Assembly (NCBI GenBank): GCA_022385805.1 | Contig: MU277804.1 | Location: 1 to 36,041 of the forward strand | DNA: 36,041 nt | Direction: 5' to 3' | From: Pilatotrama ljubarskyi | Taxonomy: Eukaryota > Basidiomycota > Agaricomycetes > Polyporales > Polyporaceae | In this document: positions 11,720 to 21,710 of the stretch, piece after piece | How the letters are laid out: each line of letters opens with the position of its first letter | Position numbering within the stretch: the first letter of the stretch is position 1 | The notes under the pieces: model-generated | The model's database searches: none | What the model was told of the DNA's origin: nothing | Seen by the model: the letters and a program-made list of their open reading frames with translations, nothing else | Made by a program: the position numbers and the translations under genes

Positions 11720-12000
11720 ATGATCAAATCTGAGGGCGGTACAAATCGTGTTCCCCAAGTAGTACACGGCCGAGTCGGTCCGAGAGAATGAACAATGGGG
11801 CTGGATTCCCTTGTGGAACTCAGGACTGACCTGTCGGCGCCTCAGATGACATGCGCTCGAGGCGTCCTTTCGAGAGGTCATAGCTGCGGGACAGGCCAGT
11901 GTGGATGAAGTAATACTTGGTCGGAGCCCGTACGGATGTATTGCTTCGCCGAGCGTTCACTGGCATGGGTCACAAGAATAAGCGCCTAGTAACTATCTTG
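11720..12000 (-). pseudogene. Relic of a kinase-family gene (exon 4 region)
   Basis: On the minus strand, a frame reading KYYFIHTGLSRSYD aligns with KYYFIDFGLSRQYD of K2 and its relatives. The DFG triplet has become HTG. The upstream stretch ARRSNTSVRAPT matches the AKHHTRTARPV segment of the family. A stop follows at about 11,820, and after a +1 shift the frame continues SPEFHKG...DSAVYYLGNTI, matching VPEF...TDIYYLGNMI. The segment between DFG and VPEF (GGDKT in the family) is degraded. Another stop (TGA) precedes the ARRS stretch. No intact N-lobe or C-terminal exon was found, and partner C exon 3 starts just beyond. Frameshift, stops and loss of DFG together make this a pseudogene rather than a divergent kinase. 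Confidence 0.75.
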
Positions 12001-12100
12001 AGGGAACGGCCCCATGCAACGCCAGCACCGTGGCAGGATCGTGGTCGCAAGCCAAGAACCAATATTTTTGATGGGATTTACATAGCCATGAGACAGTGTG

Positions 12101-13172
12101 TTACGTACAATCGGGCGAGCTAGAGAGCGTGGGGGAACGTCCGAAATCGTTCACTTGTAGTGCAGTACTGGCGACCTTGCCTACGACATCATCCGAGTCA
12201 TTTAACGAGAACACCGGGCAATTGGCCAACGATACGAAAGCATCATGCGGTGGAGGATCGACCAGGAACTTCGCGCTCGACTGGAAAGTTACTGTCAGAA
12301 ACGTACAGAAACGAAGGGATACAACAAAATTCACCTCGTTCGTAACCGTGCCAAGGATTACCAAAGATAGAATGAGTCTCGGAGATACTATCGCCGCCAT
12401 CTTCACCATGACGAGGATCGTGTTCAGCAGCTGAATAGGATCAATGTCAGGTAACAGCTCATCGCGGCTGAGGTTCAAGTTCCGCTCACCAAATTCACGG
12501 TCAGTACGAGACTCAACGCGCCAGACGCCACTATGTGCACCAGCGACCAACGTCTCTTCTGATCGCCCGCCCGTGTTCGCTTCACTCAGGGCGGTAAGAC
12601 CAGAGATGCCAGGCAGAGTTCCGGTATGGACGTCTAGCCCAAGCCGAGCTCGGTCAGATTTCGCCTTGAACGTTGAGAACACTGTGAGCGTTCGAAATAT
12701 GGATGTAACGCGGGATCACTGACCCGCACAGTGCGCTTGTGCATAGGCGACTCCTTCTTGAACTTGATCACCCTGACACGGACTTTGTACTTCTTGGAGA
12801 ACTGGAAGAAGTTGACGTCCCCGAGAAGCTTCTCTATGATGATGGACTGAGCCTCCAGTCTGACGAGCCGTCAGCATGAGAACGATGTAACCCAAACCGA
12901 CAATAGGCAGTTGCGCGCACTTACAGAGAATGATTGCATAGCAAGTCGTCGAACTCTCCTATCCTCTCGAGGGCAGCTCTGGCATCCGGGTCATACAGGA
13001 TCTCGCCCGCATCATGCAGTTCGTCCTGACCATCATCGAAAACTGCCCGAATTTTCCCAGTGCTGAGACATTTCACGGCGATACTCCAGACACCCTTGGC
13101 GATCGGGATGGTTTCAGTGGCGTCATCCAGGAGCTCCTCACCAATGTTTATAGCCGAGTTGTCAACAGGCAT
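12101..13172 (-). CDS. Partner-family protein C with extended hydrophobic C-terminal region (head-to-head with K2)
   Basis: Divergent partner-family member. Exons on the minus strand are 13172-12925, 12859-12724 and 12664-12101 (315 aa). Exon 1 has IPIAKGVWSIAVK and DGQDELHDAGEIL, aligning with A and B. Exon 2 is again 136 nt with phase 2 in and phase 0 out; it is Lys-rich and ends MHKRTVR. Exon 3 starts AKSDR and is much longer than in A or B. It includes a hydrophobic stretch of about 55 residues (LLNTILVMVKMAAIV, then LILSLVILGTV and FCTFLTVTF) compatible with two or three membrane segments. The first ATG in frame is at 13367, but 13172 is favoured by alignment and by an ATAAATGT element about 107 nt upstream. 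Whether exon 3 is one uninterrupted exon needs transcript data. Confidence 0.62.
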
Positions 13173-13613
13173 AGTCGACTCTACCAGAGAGGTACGACTT
13201 GGTTCGGCGGAATGAGAAGGGATATAGGCAGAGCGCACAGGGATAATGGACGCGGGGATGGGGCCGATTTCCTCGTGCACATTTATCTTCTGGCAATGGT
13301 GCGGCAGGACAGGCCTTCTTTGCGAGAGATCCGAGCTACGCAGCGAGCTGGAACGCACATAGACCAAACAATGAGGTTCGTAGTGTAGGGCTCCAAGAAG
13401 AGCCAGAAGGCATCGGGTAGTAGAGCACGCATGTCAGGACCTTGACGACCTTGTCCTGACCTCTGAGTCGTCGACCGTCAGCCTGCTCTTGTCTCCTTTA
13501 CGCGGTGTGTGGCAATGTTTGGCGCTGTGTACATTCGAGCGCCCGCACAGCTCGCGGAGTGCCCGCGCGACCCAGGTCGAGTGGCTCCCCGACCGCGCAC
13601 CCATCCACTCTCG
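13173..13613. promoter_or_regulatory. Shared intergenic region of pair C/K2
   Basis: This 441-nt region carries three recognisable blocks. ACATTTAT lies at 13279-13286 (TATA-like for C). The 19-mer CAATGGTGCGGCAGGACAG at 13294-13312 recurs exactly at 17045-17063 in the D/K3 region. The 15-mer CCTTGACGACCTTGT at 13440-13454 recurs exactly at 8452-8466 in A/K1. Confidence 0.55.
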
Positions 13614-14952
13614 ATGTCTGAGACAGGGCCCTCTCAAGATGGACCCTCCGCCCCCGTGCAACATGCAGCAAAGCCGGGTGAACTGAACGCGGGAGAACGC
13701 TGGTGGCGAGATCATCAAGCTTGGCTTGCAGAGCGAGGTTACGCGTTGCGGCCGCGATATAGACCGGGCTGGACACCGTCATGGAAAGCTGACCCTGAGG
13801 CCTTCGGTATGGACTACGAGGACTGGTATCCCGCGCAGGTGAGTTTCTTCGGAGCTACTATGAAGAAGGCATTCGAAGTGAGAGACACAGCGAGCATTCC
13901 TCCTTGATGCCGTCCGCATTTCCGACAACAGCCTCGTCATCTTGAAGCATGTCAAGAAGAGCTGGAATCCCGAGGAAATCAGACTCCACCAGTATCTCAG
14001 TTCGGACCCTCTCAAATCGGATCCACGCAACCACACCGTGCCCATCATTGAGGTTATGCAAGTCCCTGACGATGACGACGGCACCGTCTTGGTGCTGCCA
14101 CTCCTGCGTGACTGCAATGACCCTAGGTGGCTCACCGTAGGGGAAGTGATCTCTTTCCTTCAGCAGGTATTGGAGGTCAGTGTGTTCGAGTCTTAGTTCT
14201 TTCGTCTCCCTCATGTTTGTGAGTTTGGCAGGCTGTGCAGTTCATGCATGAGCTGCATCTAGCTCACAGGTGCGCCGTCTCGAACTCTGAACTGTGCGTT
14301 CCTTCTACAATGTGTATAAGCAGGGACTGTCAGGCACCTAACATCATGTACGACCCTCGCCCGATGTACCCTGACATGTTTCATCCCCGTGACCCCGATC
14401 GAGCACGAGATCGGAAGGGCCGTGCAAAGCATCACACGAGGACCGCTCGACCGGTGAAGTACTACTTCATCGACTTTGGACTCTCTCGCCAGTATGATCC
14501 CAAGGAGGGACCACCTAGAGAACATCCCATTCGCGGCGGAGACAAGACCGTGCCAGAGTTCCGAAGTTGGAACGGCAAGCTCCTGGATCCCTTCCCGACC
14601 GACATCTACTATCTGGGTAACATGATATGCACAGAAATCTTGCAGGTACGTATCAAATCTACCTATCAAGTTGTCTCTATCCGACCATGCCTAGCAATAC
14701 CGAGGCCTCGAGTTCCTCCTCTCCCTAGTCAATGATATGGTCCAGGAGGATCCATCGAAACGCCCAGAAATCCAGGAGGTCTCCCAGCGTTTCGACGAGC
14801 TCTCGAAGACGCTCGGATACTGGAAGCTTCGTTCTCGTCTGGTCCCCCGTAAAGAGGATCCCCTGGAAGCCTTTGGGCGGAACATCGCTCATACCTTTCG
14901 AACCGCTCGCTACATACTCACTCGGAAACCTGCTATACCCCGTTCGCCATGA
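13614..14952 (+). CDS. Protein-kinase-like protein K2
   Basis: Kinase-family paralogue. Exons: 13614-13838, 13891-14175, 14232-14269, 14324-14645 and 14695-14952 (375 aa). Exons 2-5 have the same lengths as in K1 (285, 38, 322 and 258 nt). The N-terminal signature is ERWWRDHQAWL and RPRYRPGW. The beta-3 Lys is in VILKH and the alpha-C Glu in NPEE. The catalytic loop is HRDCQAPN, DFG is in YFIDFGLSRQYD, and VPEF and TDIYYLG follow. KRPE replaces the usual RPT. The C-terminal tail is RYILTRKPAIP. There is no glycine-rich loop. The catalytic-loop Lys is replaced by Gln. It shares its upstream region with partner C. If active it would be cytosolic: no signal or membrane segment is visible. Confidence 0.85.
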
Positions 14953-15788
14953 TATCTGTGTCTGATGTTGATTGCCCGCTCTCGCCATGCTGCTGTCGAT
15001 ACTTCTGCTGTACTGTTCGGTTTTGCTCTTGGTTATCGATGCTGTGTATCCTCCCCTTGCCGTCTCATGGGAATTTCCCCGGAGTGTTTATTCAGTGCGT
15101 CCAACGCCATAGGGCCAACTCGACGCCGTCACTACTTATGAGCCTTGTTGTTCTTCCTCGACACATCAAACAATGTGACGTCCGGATCGCGATCGAGAAG
15201 CGTGTGTACCTGACATCGGCAGAACGACCGCGTCTACGGTCACCATCGTACAGCGCGCATTGATCCCCTTTTCTGTCCCTACGAATGCCTCCCTGGAGGG
15301 TAACTCTGGTCAAAACGCGATCAAGCTGAAGCTTATGGCGATACCGGGAACAGGTGTTCTCAGGTACTAAGCGGTATTGGTAGTGGAGCGTTCTAACCTA
15401 TGTATTATACTACTAGGTCACGGCTCCAGGCGATGGCGTACACCGCCTGGCACATCAGAAGGACATGTGGTAAGGAGAGCTAGATTCGCATCAACACGAC
15501 TGCGCCTGAGGCGTACGAGAATGCCCCGGAGGCTACCAGGTTTGGGCACATGGTCACTCGAAGCATCATGCATCCTTTGTGTATGAGCTCAAGTTCAGTG
15601 CATCGCCAGCGTTGCCGGAAGAGCCTCACATACCTATCCATCGTCCTGCCAACGATTGCGGAAAACAGAGCTTGAATCCAAATCTTCATCCGGTACGGGG
15701 AATATCAACTGTGTAACCCTTCCGCCGGCTGACTCTGTACAAAGACAGGTGTCAGATTCCGGCGCATGGGATCGGAAAGGGGATACAT
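14953..15788. other. Convergent intergenic region K2/D, no gene seen
   Basis: This 836-nt stretch contains only short frames on either strand (for example 14949-15263 and 15377-15586) with no domain-like content and no similarity to the kinase or partner families. It starts with T-rich sequence after the K2 stop. It could hold 3' UTRs or decayed coding DNA. Confidence 0.35.
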
Positions 15789-16457
15789 TCAGTCACCTTC
15801 ATTGCGGGGTGAGACATGTCCTCGGTCAACAAGCGTCAACTCTGATGGAGACGACGGGAACTGCATGACAGGGGGGACGTTCTGCGCACGTAGTCCTGGA
15901 GCGCCTGTGTTCACTCTTGTTGGAGCTAGGAGGGCGTCGAGCATCACTCGATCACTCTCAGACTGGAGCACAGGCGGACTGTCGTCAGTAATGAGACTTT
16001 TCTCTAAACGTTTGGGCAACCCACCCATACTGTATGCTTGTGATTTCTCTGTTCGCTCCTTCCATGCGACAACGAGCTCGTGGGTTCCAGCCCTCGCAAC
16101 AAGTTGGTATAGCTTGAGTCCCTTCAGCTTCTGGTCGAGGTCGTGGCCCTCGTTTCGAAGGCTACGTTAGGAAGTATGGACATGTGAGTCGTTTTATATA
16201 CATGCGAATAACCCAGATACGTACCTCTGGAGGGCGCATACAAGCTCGTAATAAATATCGGCGCCTTGCAGGGCCGCTCTGCGATCCTCATTCAGCAGCA
16301 CTTCGGATGCTGCGTGCAAGGAGGTCCTGCCTTGATCGAGGATCTCTTGCATTTTGGCTTTGCTGATACGCTTCCACACAAATGTGAGAGCTGGAAAGGT
16401 ATGAGACACGTCTGCAGCGACACGCTCCCCAGTTTCCAGGGCACTAATCGGGGTCAT
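15789..16457 (-). pseudogene. Partner-family gene D with a +1 frameshift (head-to-head with K3)
   Basis: Exons by homology on the minus strand are 16457-16236 (approximate donor), 16161-16025 and 15962-15789. Exon 1 reads FPALTFVWKRISK and DQGRTSLHAASEVL, aligning with A to C. Exon 2 begins in the expected phase 2 and reads LDQKLKGLKLYQL. It is 137 nt rather than 136, so the conserved NHKHTVW end appears in another frame. Exon 3 starts SESDR and reads on to a stop at 15789 in the frame expected if the extra base were absent. Splice sites are intact (GTACGT...GTAG and GTGGGT...CCAG). Either the gene has lost function by one inserted base, or the extra base is a sequence error. The intact splice sites argue the lesion is recent. 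Confidence 0.65.
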
Positions 16458-17242
16458 GGAAAGTGTCTGCCAAATCTGGTCAACTGCACCGAAAAGTCGA
16501 GGGGGGAAGAGAGCATCTTGTAAAACTCGCCCGTCGAGACTCCTTCTAGGCCAGGGGTACAGCTACCATGTCAACCTTGCCTGGTATCGCTTCGCCCGTC
16601 GCACTTCTCCGCCGTGGCGGTACTTCACGGCACCGCGCAGCGCAACGGCAACAACACTCATGCTTGACGGGGCCCAGATTGAGCGGTGAATGTAATGGAT
16701 GTTGAGCAGGGCTTGGCACGCAGCGGAAAGCCCGCTAGGCTCAGCTTACCTGTGGAGCACTTGATAGAGGCACGCGTAGTGGTTGAGAGAAGAAAGCGAC
16801 TTTTTTGATCCGCTCCTACAGAGCGGTCTTATATACTACTGTACATGTGGCTGTGCTAGAACTATCCAGTATCTACCAGCCACGAACTCTATTGCCCGTG
16901 CGTCAGCACCTATGACTAAGTGCGACTGGTTGACTATGCTGCTATTACTAAGCACCTAGTTCAACAATGGAACCGGCAAGTAGACATCGTCCTTTGTGCG
17001 AGCGAGCGCAATGCCTTGACTACCTTGTTCTCAGGAGGGAACGCCAATGGTGCGGCAGGACAGAACAAATCGGAGACGAGCGGCCATGCTCTGCTTGTGC
17101 ATATTTGTCCATGTGTGTATTTTGACGCCCGAACCGTGCACACACTTGTATTTTCCCAGGGAACACCTTCAAGGCGGATCGGGTCGCCCTGGCCCCAAAG
17201 CAGACTTGACGCTAGTTGGTTCAACTCCCCTTCTCCGCCCCC
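16458..17242. promoter_or_regulatory. Shared intergenic region of pair D/K3
   Basis: The longest kinase-partner spacer of the left array (785 nt). It carries CAATGGTGCGGCAGGACAG at 17045-17063, identical to a block in C/K2. A TTATATAC at 16829-16836 could be a core element for either gene. A plus-strand frame at 16920-17441 overlaps the K3 start in another frame and is not a gene. Confidence 0.45.
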
Positions 17243-18570
17243 ATGTCCGATCCGGCTGTGGACGTTCCCGACAGCACTTCCGGGCTGCCTAAGGTCAATC
17301 TTGATGAACTCAGTCGATCGGAATGCTGGTGGCGCGACCATCAAGTATGGCTGCAGGAGCGCGGATACATGTTGCGTCCTCGCTACAGGCCGGGATGGAG
17401 ACCGTCATGGAAGGATCGGCCCGGAGATTTACTGGTATTAGCGGAGGATTGGCATCCCTTGACTGTACGTCGGGCTTGATCCACTTGGCCAGATTGCCTT
17501 GACAGACCTGAACGCAGCACCCGCGCATTCTCGACGCCGTCCGCATTTCAGACGATAGGCTCGTCATGATCAAACAGATCAAGAGGAGCTGGTACCCTCA
17601 TGAACTAGAGATTACGCAGTTCCTTTCCGCCGACGACAAGCGTTCAGATCCTCACAACTACACCGTGCCCATCCTCGATGTCTTCGAAGTCCCCGATGAT
17701 CCTGACTTGACACTCATTGTCATGCCGCTTCTGCGAGCGTGCGACAGTCCATCGTGGCAAACAGTAGGAGAAGCCATGGCATTCCTTATTCAGATCTTCG
17801 AGGTGAGGGCTTGCCCACTACATTGCGCACATGTATTTGATACCGGTTTCGCAGGGACTACAGTACATGCATAAATTGCGTATAGCACACCGGTACGCAC
17901 GCAGACTTGGCTCTTGTTCGCTCCCTAACAGAGCGCAGGGATTGCCAAGCACCGAATATAATGTACGATCCTAGCCCGATGTACCCCCGCATGTTCCATC
18001 CAAGAATCCAAGATCGGTCCCGCGACTGGAAATCTCGTGCGCGACATTCCACGCGAACGGACAACCCGGTGAGATATCACTACATCGACTTCGGCCTCTC
18101 GCGCAAATACGACGCAGAAGACCCCGCTCCTCGCGCGCAGCCCATACGCGGCGGCGACAGGACCGTTCCGGAGTTCGTAAACTGGAACGGCGAGCCCCTC
18201 GATCCCTTCCCTACAGACATCTATTACCTCGGCAACGTGATTCGTATGACTGTCCTCGAGGTGCAGTGTATGCCTCTCACAACGTCCATTGTACTCAATC
18301 ATTGCCTCCCAGAGATTCAAAGGCGCGGAGTTCCTCTCCCCTCTGGTCGATGACATGGTTCAGGATGATCCTGCGAAGCGCCCGACCATACAGGACGCCG
18401 TAAGACGTCTTAGCGACTTGGTGAAAACGGCTGGAGGGCGGAAAATGCGCGCTCGACTGACTCCCCGGAACGAGGACCCGGGGGACGCATTCTTTGCCAA
18501 AATCGCACACGCATTCCGCACAGCTCGCTACATCATCACCCGCAAGTCTGCGATTCCTATACCCAAGTGA
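17243..18570 (+). CDS. Protein-kinase-like protein K3
   Basis: Kinase-family paralogue. Exons: 17243-17464, 17518-17802, 17855-17892, 17939-18260 and 18313-18570 (374 aa); the exon lengths equal those of K1. The N-terminal signature is ECWWRDHQVWL and RPRYRPGW. The beta-3 Lys is in VMIKQ and the alpha-C Glu in YPHE. The catalytic loop HRDCQAPN is split by the third intron after CG of the Arg codon, as in the paralogues. DFG is in YIDFGLSRKYD, then VPEF, TDIYYLG and KRPT. The tail is RYIITRKSAIP. The glycine loop is missing and Gln replaces the catalytic-loop Lys. Its divergent partner D is frameshifted, so this pair may be half-dead. K3 itself shows no lesion. Confidence 0.85.
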
Positions 18571-19111
18571 CACAGACAATATCCGTTGGCTTACAGGTTC
18601 GCTTTGTGATCATACCAGTCCTATGCTATCGTGTTTTGCTCTCGAGATACCTCGCTCGCTAGATTATGCGCAAGGACTCCTCCGATCCGCAGGAGGATAT
18701 GTCCTTGAGCTACTTTCTGTGGTACGCATGTCCCCGGCACCGAAGACAGCATAATCCAGCTCAGCGAGCCTCGTTCGACCACTGAAGCGTGGACTAGAAC
18801 TCGCCCGCTCACTGAGGCCGCTCTCGCCCGTTGACAAACAACCCTACACGAAGTCTATCTGTGGCGTGCATGCATCGTTGTAGCCGAGGAAAGCGGATTC
18901 AGGCGCCACAGCTACGAAGTCGGCCCGTTTTGGGAGCTGAGAGATCGTACTTTTGACATGCAGCGCTCGAGCGTGTGCTGGATCTCCTGTCATCGGCCGT
19001 GTTCCTGAGCTGTGACGCAGCACGCATGAGGCATGCCTTTCACGACGCCGGGGATGCAGACACGGAAATCGATAGCAGCTGATAGCAACAGAAGGAGCGA
19101 CAAAGGAGTAA
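18571..19111. other. Convergent intergenic region K3/K4, no gene seen
   Basis: This 541-nt spacer lies between the 3' ends of two kinases that face each other. Only short frames are present. The two kinases make an inverted arrangement around this point: K1-K3 are on the plus strand, K4 is on the minus strand. Confidence 0.4.
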
Positions 19112-20446
19112 TCAGGGCTGTGGCGAAGGCGTGGGTGGCAGTCGGCGGATGAGGTAGGGTACCGTACGAGAAGCGAAATGGTGAACGCTCTTTAGCAGGT
19201 TGACTAGCCTGTCGTCCTCGCGCACGACCAGGCGAGAGCGCAGCTGCCAAGTGGTCAGCTTCCGCTGGACGTCGCGGAACTGCGTGACCACCTCAAACAT
19301 CGGTGGGCGGGCTTCGGGATCTTGTGCAACCATGGCATAGACCAGCGGTGACATGAACTCGAGGTTCGAGTATCTCTGGAAGACCATATGGTTAGACAGA
19401 CGCGGAGAGCGAGAGCGGGGAGCAAGTCATGCCTTCAAAAAGTCCTGGCGTATCATGTTTCCCAGATAATACACATCGGTAGGAAATGGATTACGCGGCG
19501 TCGTCTCATCATCCTGAAACTCAGGGACAGTTCTGTCCGCCCCGAGAATCGGTATTTCCTGCGGGTTTGTCTCGTCCGCGCTATACTTGCGGGACAGGCC
19601 GAAGTCGGTGAGGAGATACCTCGTCGGACGACGGGTGCGCGTGTACGATTTCGCTAGTCCGCTGAAATCGCGCTTCTTGTTTGTGGCGACGGGATGATAC
19701 ATCTCGGGGAACATTGCACGGGGATCCATCATGATATTGAGAGACTGACAATCACTGAGCAAGCGTCAACACGAGCTGACTGAGGACTGAGACGGGACAT
19801 ACCGATGTGCAACATGATGCTCATGCATGAAGTTGATGCCCTGCGTCATGCACGAGTTTGTACGCCGCGACCCGCAGGGCAGATACAACACGCACCTCGA
19901 AGACTTGGCTGAAGAACTCGACGGCCTCCCCGACCGTCTCAAAGCTGGGATTGTTATATCTCCTCAGAAGAGGCATGACGATGATCTGCAAATCGTCGTC
20001 CTTGGGGTCTTGCAGGACATCGTATAACGGACAGCAGTGATTCCTCGGCTCGGACGCCACTTGTCCGGACGAAAAGTATTGTCCGATAGCGACCTCGTAT
20101 GGGTGTACTGATCTTCGGACCTTCTTCAGCATAACCATCTCCCCGTCTGATAGACGCACAGCGTCTACAACTTGCGAGAGCTGCTCGCCGAGATGAGATG
20201 CGCAGCGCTACAGAGAACTCATTATGTTGGACATACCGTGTGGGTCTGGCTGTCCTCGGACAGGAGGGCGGACTTCTGGGTACCTTCCCAAGAAGGGGTC
20301 CAGTCGGGCTTGTACCGAGGACGCAGAGCATAACCTGAATCTCGAAGCCAGTCGTAGTGATCGCGCCAGTAGTGTTCGCCCGGAAGGAGGTGGAATGGCT
20401 TCCTCTCGGGTGAGGCAGAGGGCTCCTGCGAGAAAGGTTGCGCCAT
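19112..20446 (-). CDS. Protein-kinase-like protein K4
   Basis: Kinase-family paralogue. Exons on the minus strand: 20446-20237, 20180-19896, 19840-19803, 19754-19433 and 19375-19112 (372 aa). Exons 2-4 are 285, 38 and 322 nt, as in K1-K3. The signature is EHYWRDHYDWL and RPRYKPDW. The beta-3 Lys is in VMLKK and the alpha-C Glu in HPYE. The catalytic loop is HRDCQSLN followed by IMMDP. DFG is in LTDFGLSRKYS and VPEF follows. The usual RPT is ARPP here. The last intron begins GC (GCATGA) and ends AG; the exon end is fixed by the conserved 322-nt length. The C-terminus (PYLIRRLPPTP) departs from the RYILTRK-AIP tail of K1-K3. It is head-to-head with partner E. Confidence 0.83.
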
Positions 20447-21083
20447 GGCGGCTTGACGCAGAGCCTGCGAGCCGATTGTCTACGGATGCTGCAGGGAGAC
20501 CAGCCGTGCGGTATGCTCCCTAAGGGACACAGTCTTCGAGAAGGACATCATGGACATCAACTTCGCAGGCTTGTATCTGAGCGTGTTTGCTCGCGAACGC
20601 ACGCTGCCACGTGGTTACCACAGACAATAGCGCGCCTCTCTGCTCTAGGCTTCCGGTAGGCGCCTAGACTTGCTCAGTCACATCCGCTCCAAGGCACCGA
20701 CTCTCTTGTTCTCGCCTCGTGAGGTATTCACAAAGAATGCGTCCTGTGTTGTGTGCAGGGACCATGCTGCTCTCGCTTGACGGTTGAGACAACCCTGCAT
20801 CTCAGTACGTTTGTACGCAGCGACCGCCCCAACGCGCACGCGCGATGCTTCTCGGAGAATTACTGTTGTTCCCAGTTTGTTTCTCGTCCACACCGGCGGA
20901 TACGACTTCGCTTGAATGCATCGCTTCCCGACGCTGGTGAACGATTTATATCTCAAGGTCCCCCCGCCTGCGTCGCACATCAAGGCTTGCCGTCCCGCTC
21001 TTTTCCTTCCACCGCCAGAGCTGGCTCTGTAGATCCTTCACTCACCGTCTTGACGACCAGATATCACCCCGGGACCTGACAGG
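20447..21083. promoter_or_regulatory. Shared intergenic region of pair K4/E
   Basis: This 637-nt region contains TTTATAT at about 20,944 in the direction of E. CTTGACGACC at 21049-21058 is a 10-nt piece of the block repeated in the A/K1 and C/K2 regions. No gene is seen. Confidence 0.4.
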
Positions 21084-21710
21084 ATGCAGTTCGTAGAGGA
21101 CACTCGCGAGTTTCTTCAGCTCGGCGACGATACAGTCCATACGGTCCAGTCCATCAGCCCGTTCCTCAAGCTTCTCAATCACCTCTTTCCGGCGTACCAC
21201 ATCAAGCGTGGGCAGGACTACCAGAAAGAGATTCTACAGCTTGTCGAAGAGATTGCAGAGCATATCCGACCGGATGATGCTCAAGTCATTCTACAAACAT
21301 TCAAAGAGTCAGTGATTCGACGCTTGTTTTGCCGTGAGGTGATTCACGATACTGATGCGCGCCGCACTGTATCCAGCCTCGAACACGCACGGCGGCGCAT
21401 CGTCGATAACCCCCCTCTGAAGAAGGACGAATGCCGCGCTTGGAAGGCGCAAGTCAAGGTACTCAAGGAGACTGCTCATGTAAGTTGGATGTGTCGGTGC
21501 CTATCTCCGGCGGGCCCCGGCTCACCAGCAGGAACAATGCAGCGATCGTCGACCGACGCAAAGGCGTCGCGCATCCAACGGAGAGTAGGTTCTTCAAGCG
21601 ACGCTGGCGATTGTGGGAACTGGACCCGGACGCGATGCGCAGGATGTTCATCAACACACCAGGGCGGTAGTACGTATGTCGCGACCAACGCTAAATGGCG
21701 CATTAGCTGA
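21084..21710 (+). CDS. Partner-family protein E (divergent member; head-to-head with K4)
   Basis: The frame is open straight through (208 aa), but the family gene structure suggests three exons: 21084-21307, 21377-21479 and about 21543-21710 (164 aa). Exon 1 carries SPFLKLLNHLF, aligning with TPFVKLVWKAG of A, then a helical Glu/Leu-rich stretch (LQLVEEIAEHI) ending in FK. The predicted first intron is 69 nt, has GTCAGT, ACTGATG and CCAG signals, and interrupts in phase 2 as in A-D. Exon 2 is Arg/Lys-rich and ends in phase 0 before GTAAGT. Exon 3 would start RSSTD and is Ser/Arg-rich. Acceptors at 21528 or 21531 would give a much shorter C-terminus. Identity to A-D is low; membership rests on gene structure, position and the exon 1 motif. 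Confidence 0.5.
   Translation: MQFVEDTREFLQLGDDTVHTVQSISPFLKLLNHLFPAYHIKRGQDYQKEILQLVEEIAEHIRPDDAQVILQTFKESVIRRLFCREVIHDTDARRTVSSLEHARRRIVDNPPLKKDECRAWKAQVKVLKETAHVSWMCRCLSPAGPGSPAGTMQRSSTDAKASRIQRRVGSSSDAGDCGNWTRTRCAGCSSTHQGGSTYVATNAKWRIS

Noticed and set aside
21431..21670. Alternative 79-aa frame in E containing WRLWELDPDAMRRMF
   Set aside because: It looks protein-like, but reaching it needs a splice not supported by the family pattern; kept only as a possible alternative C-terminus.
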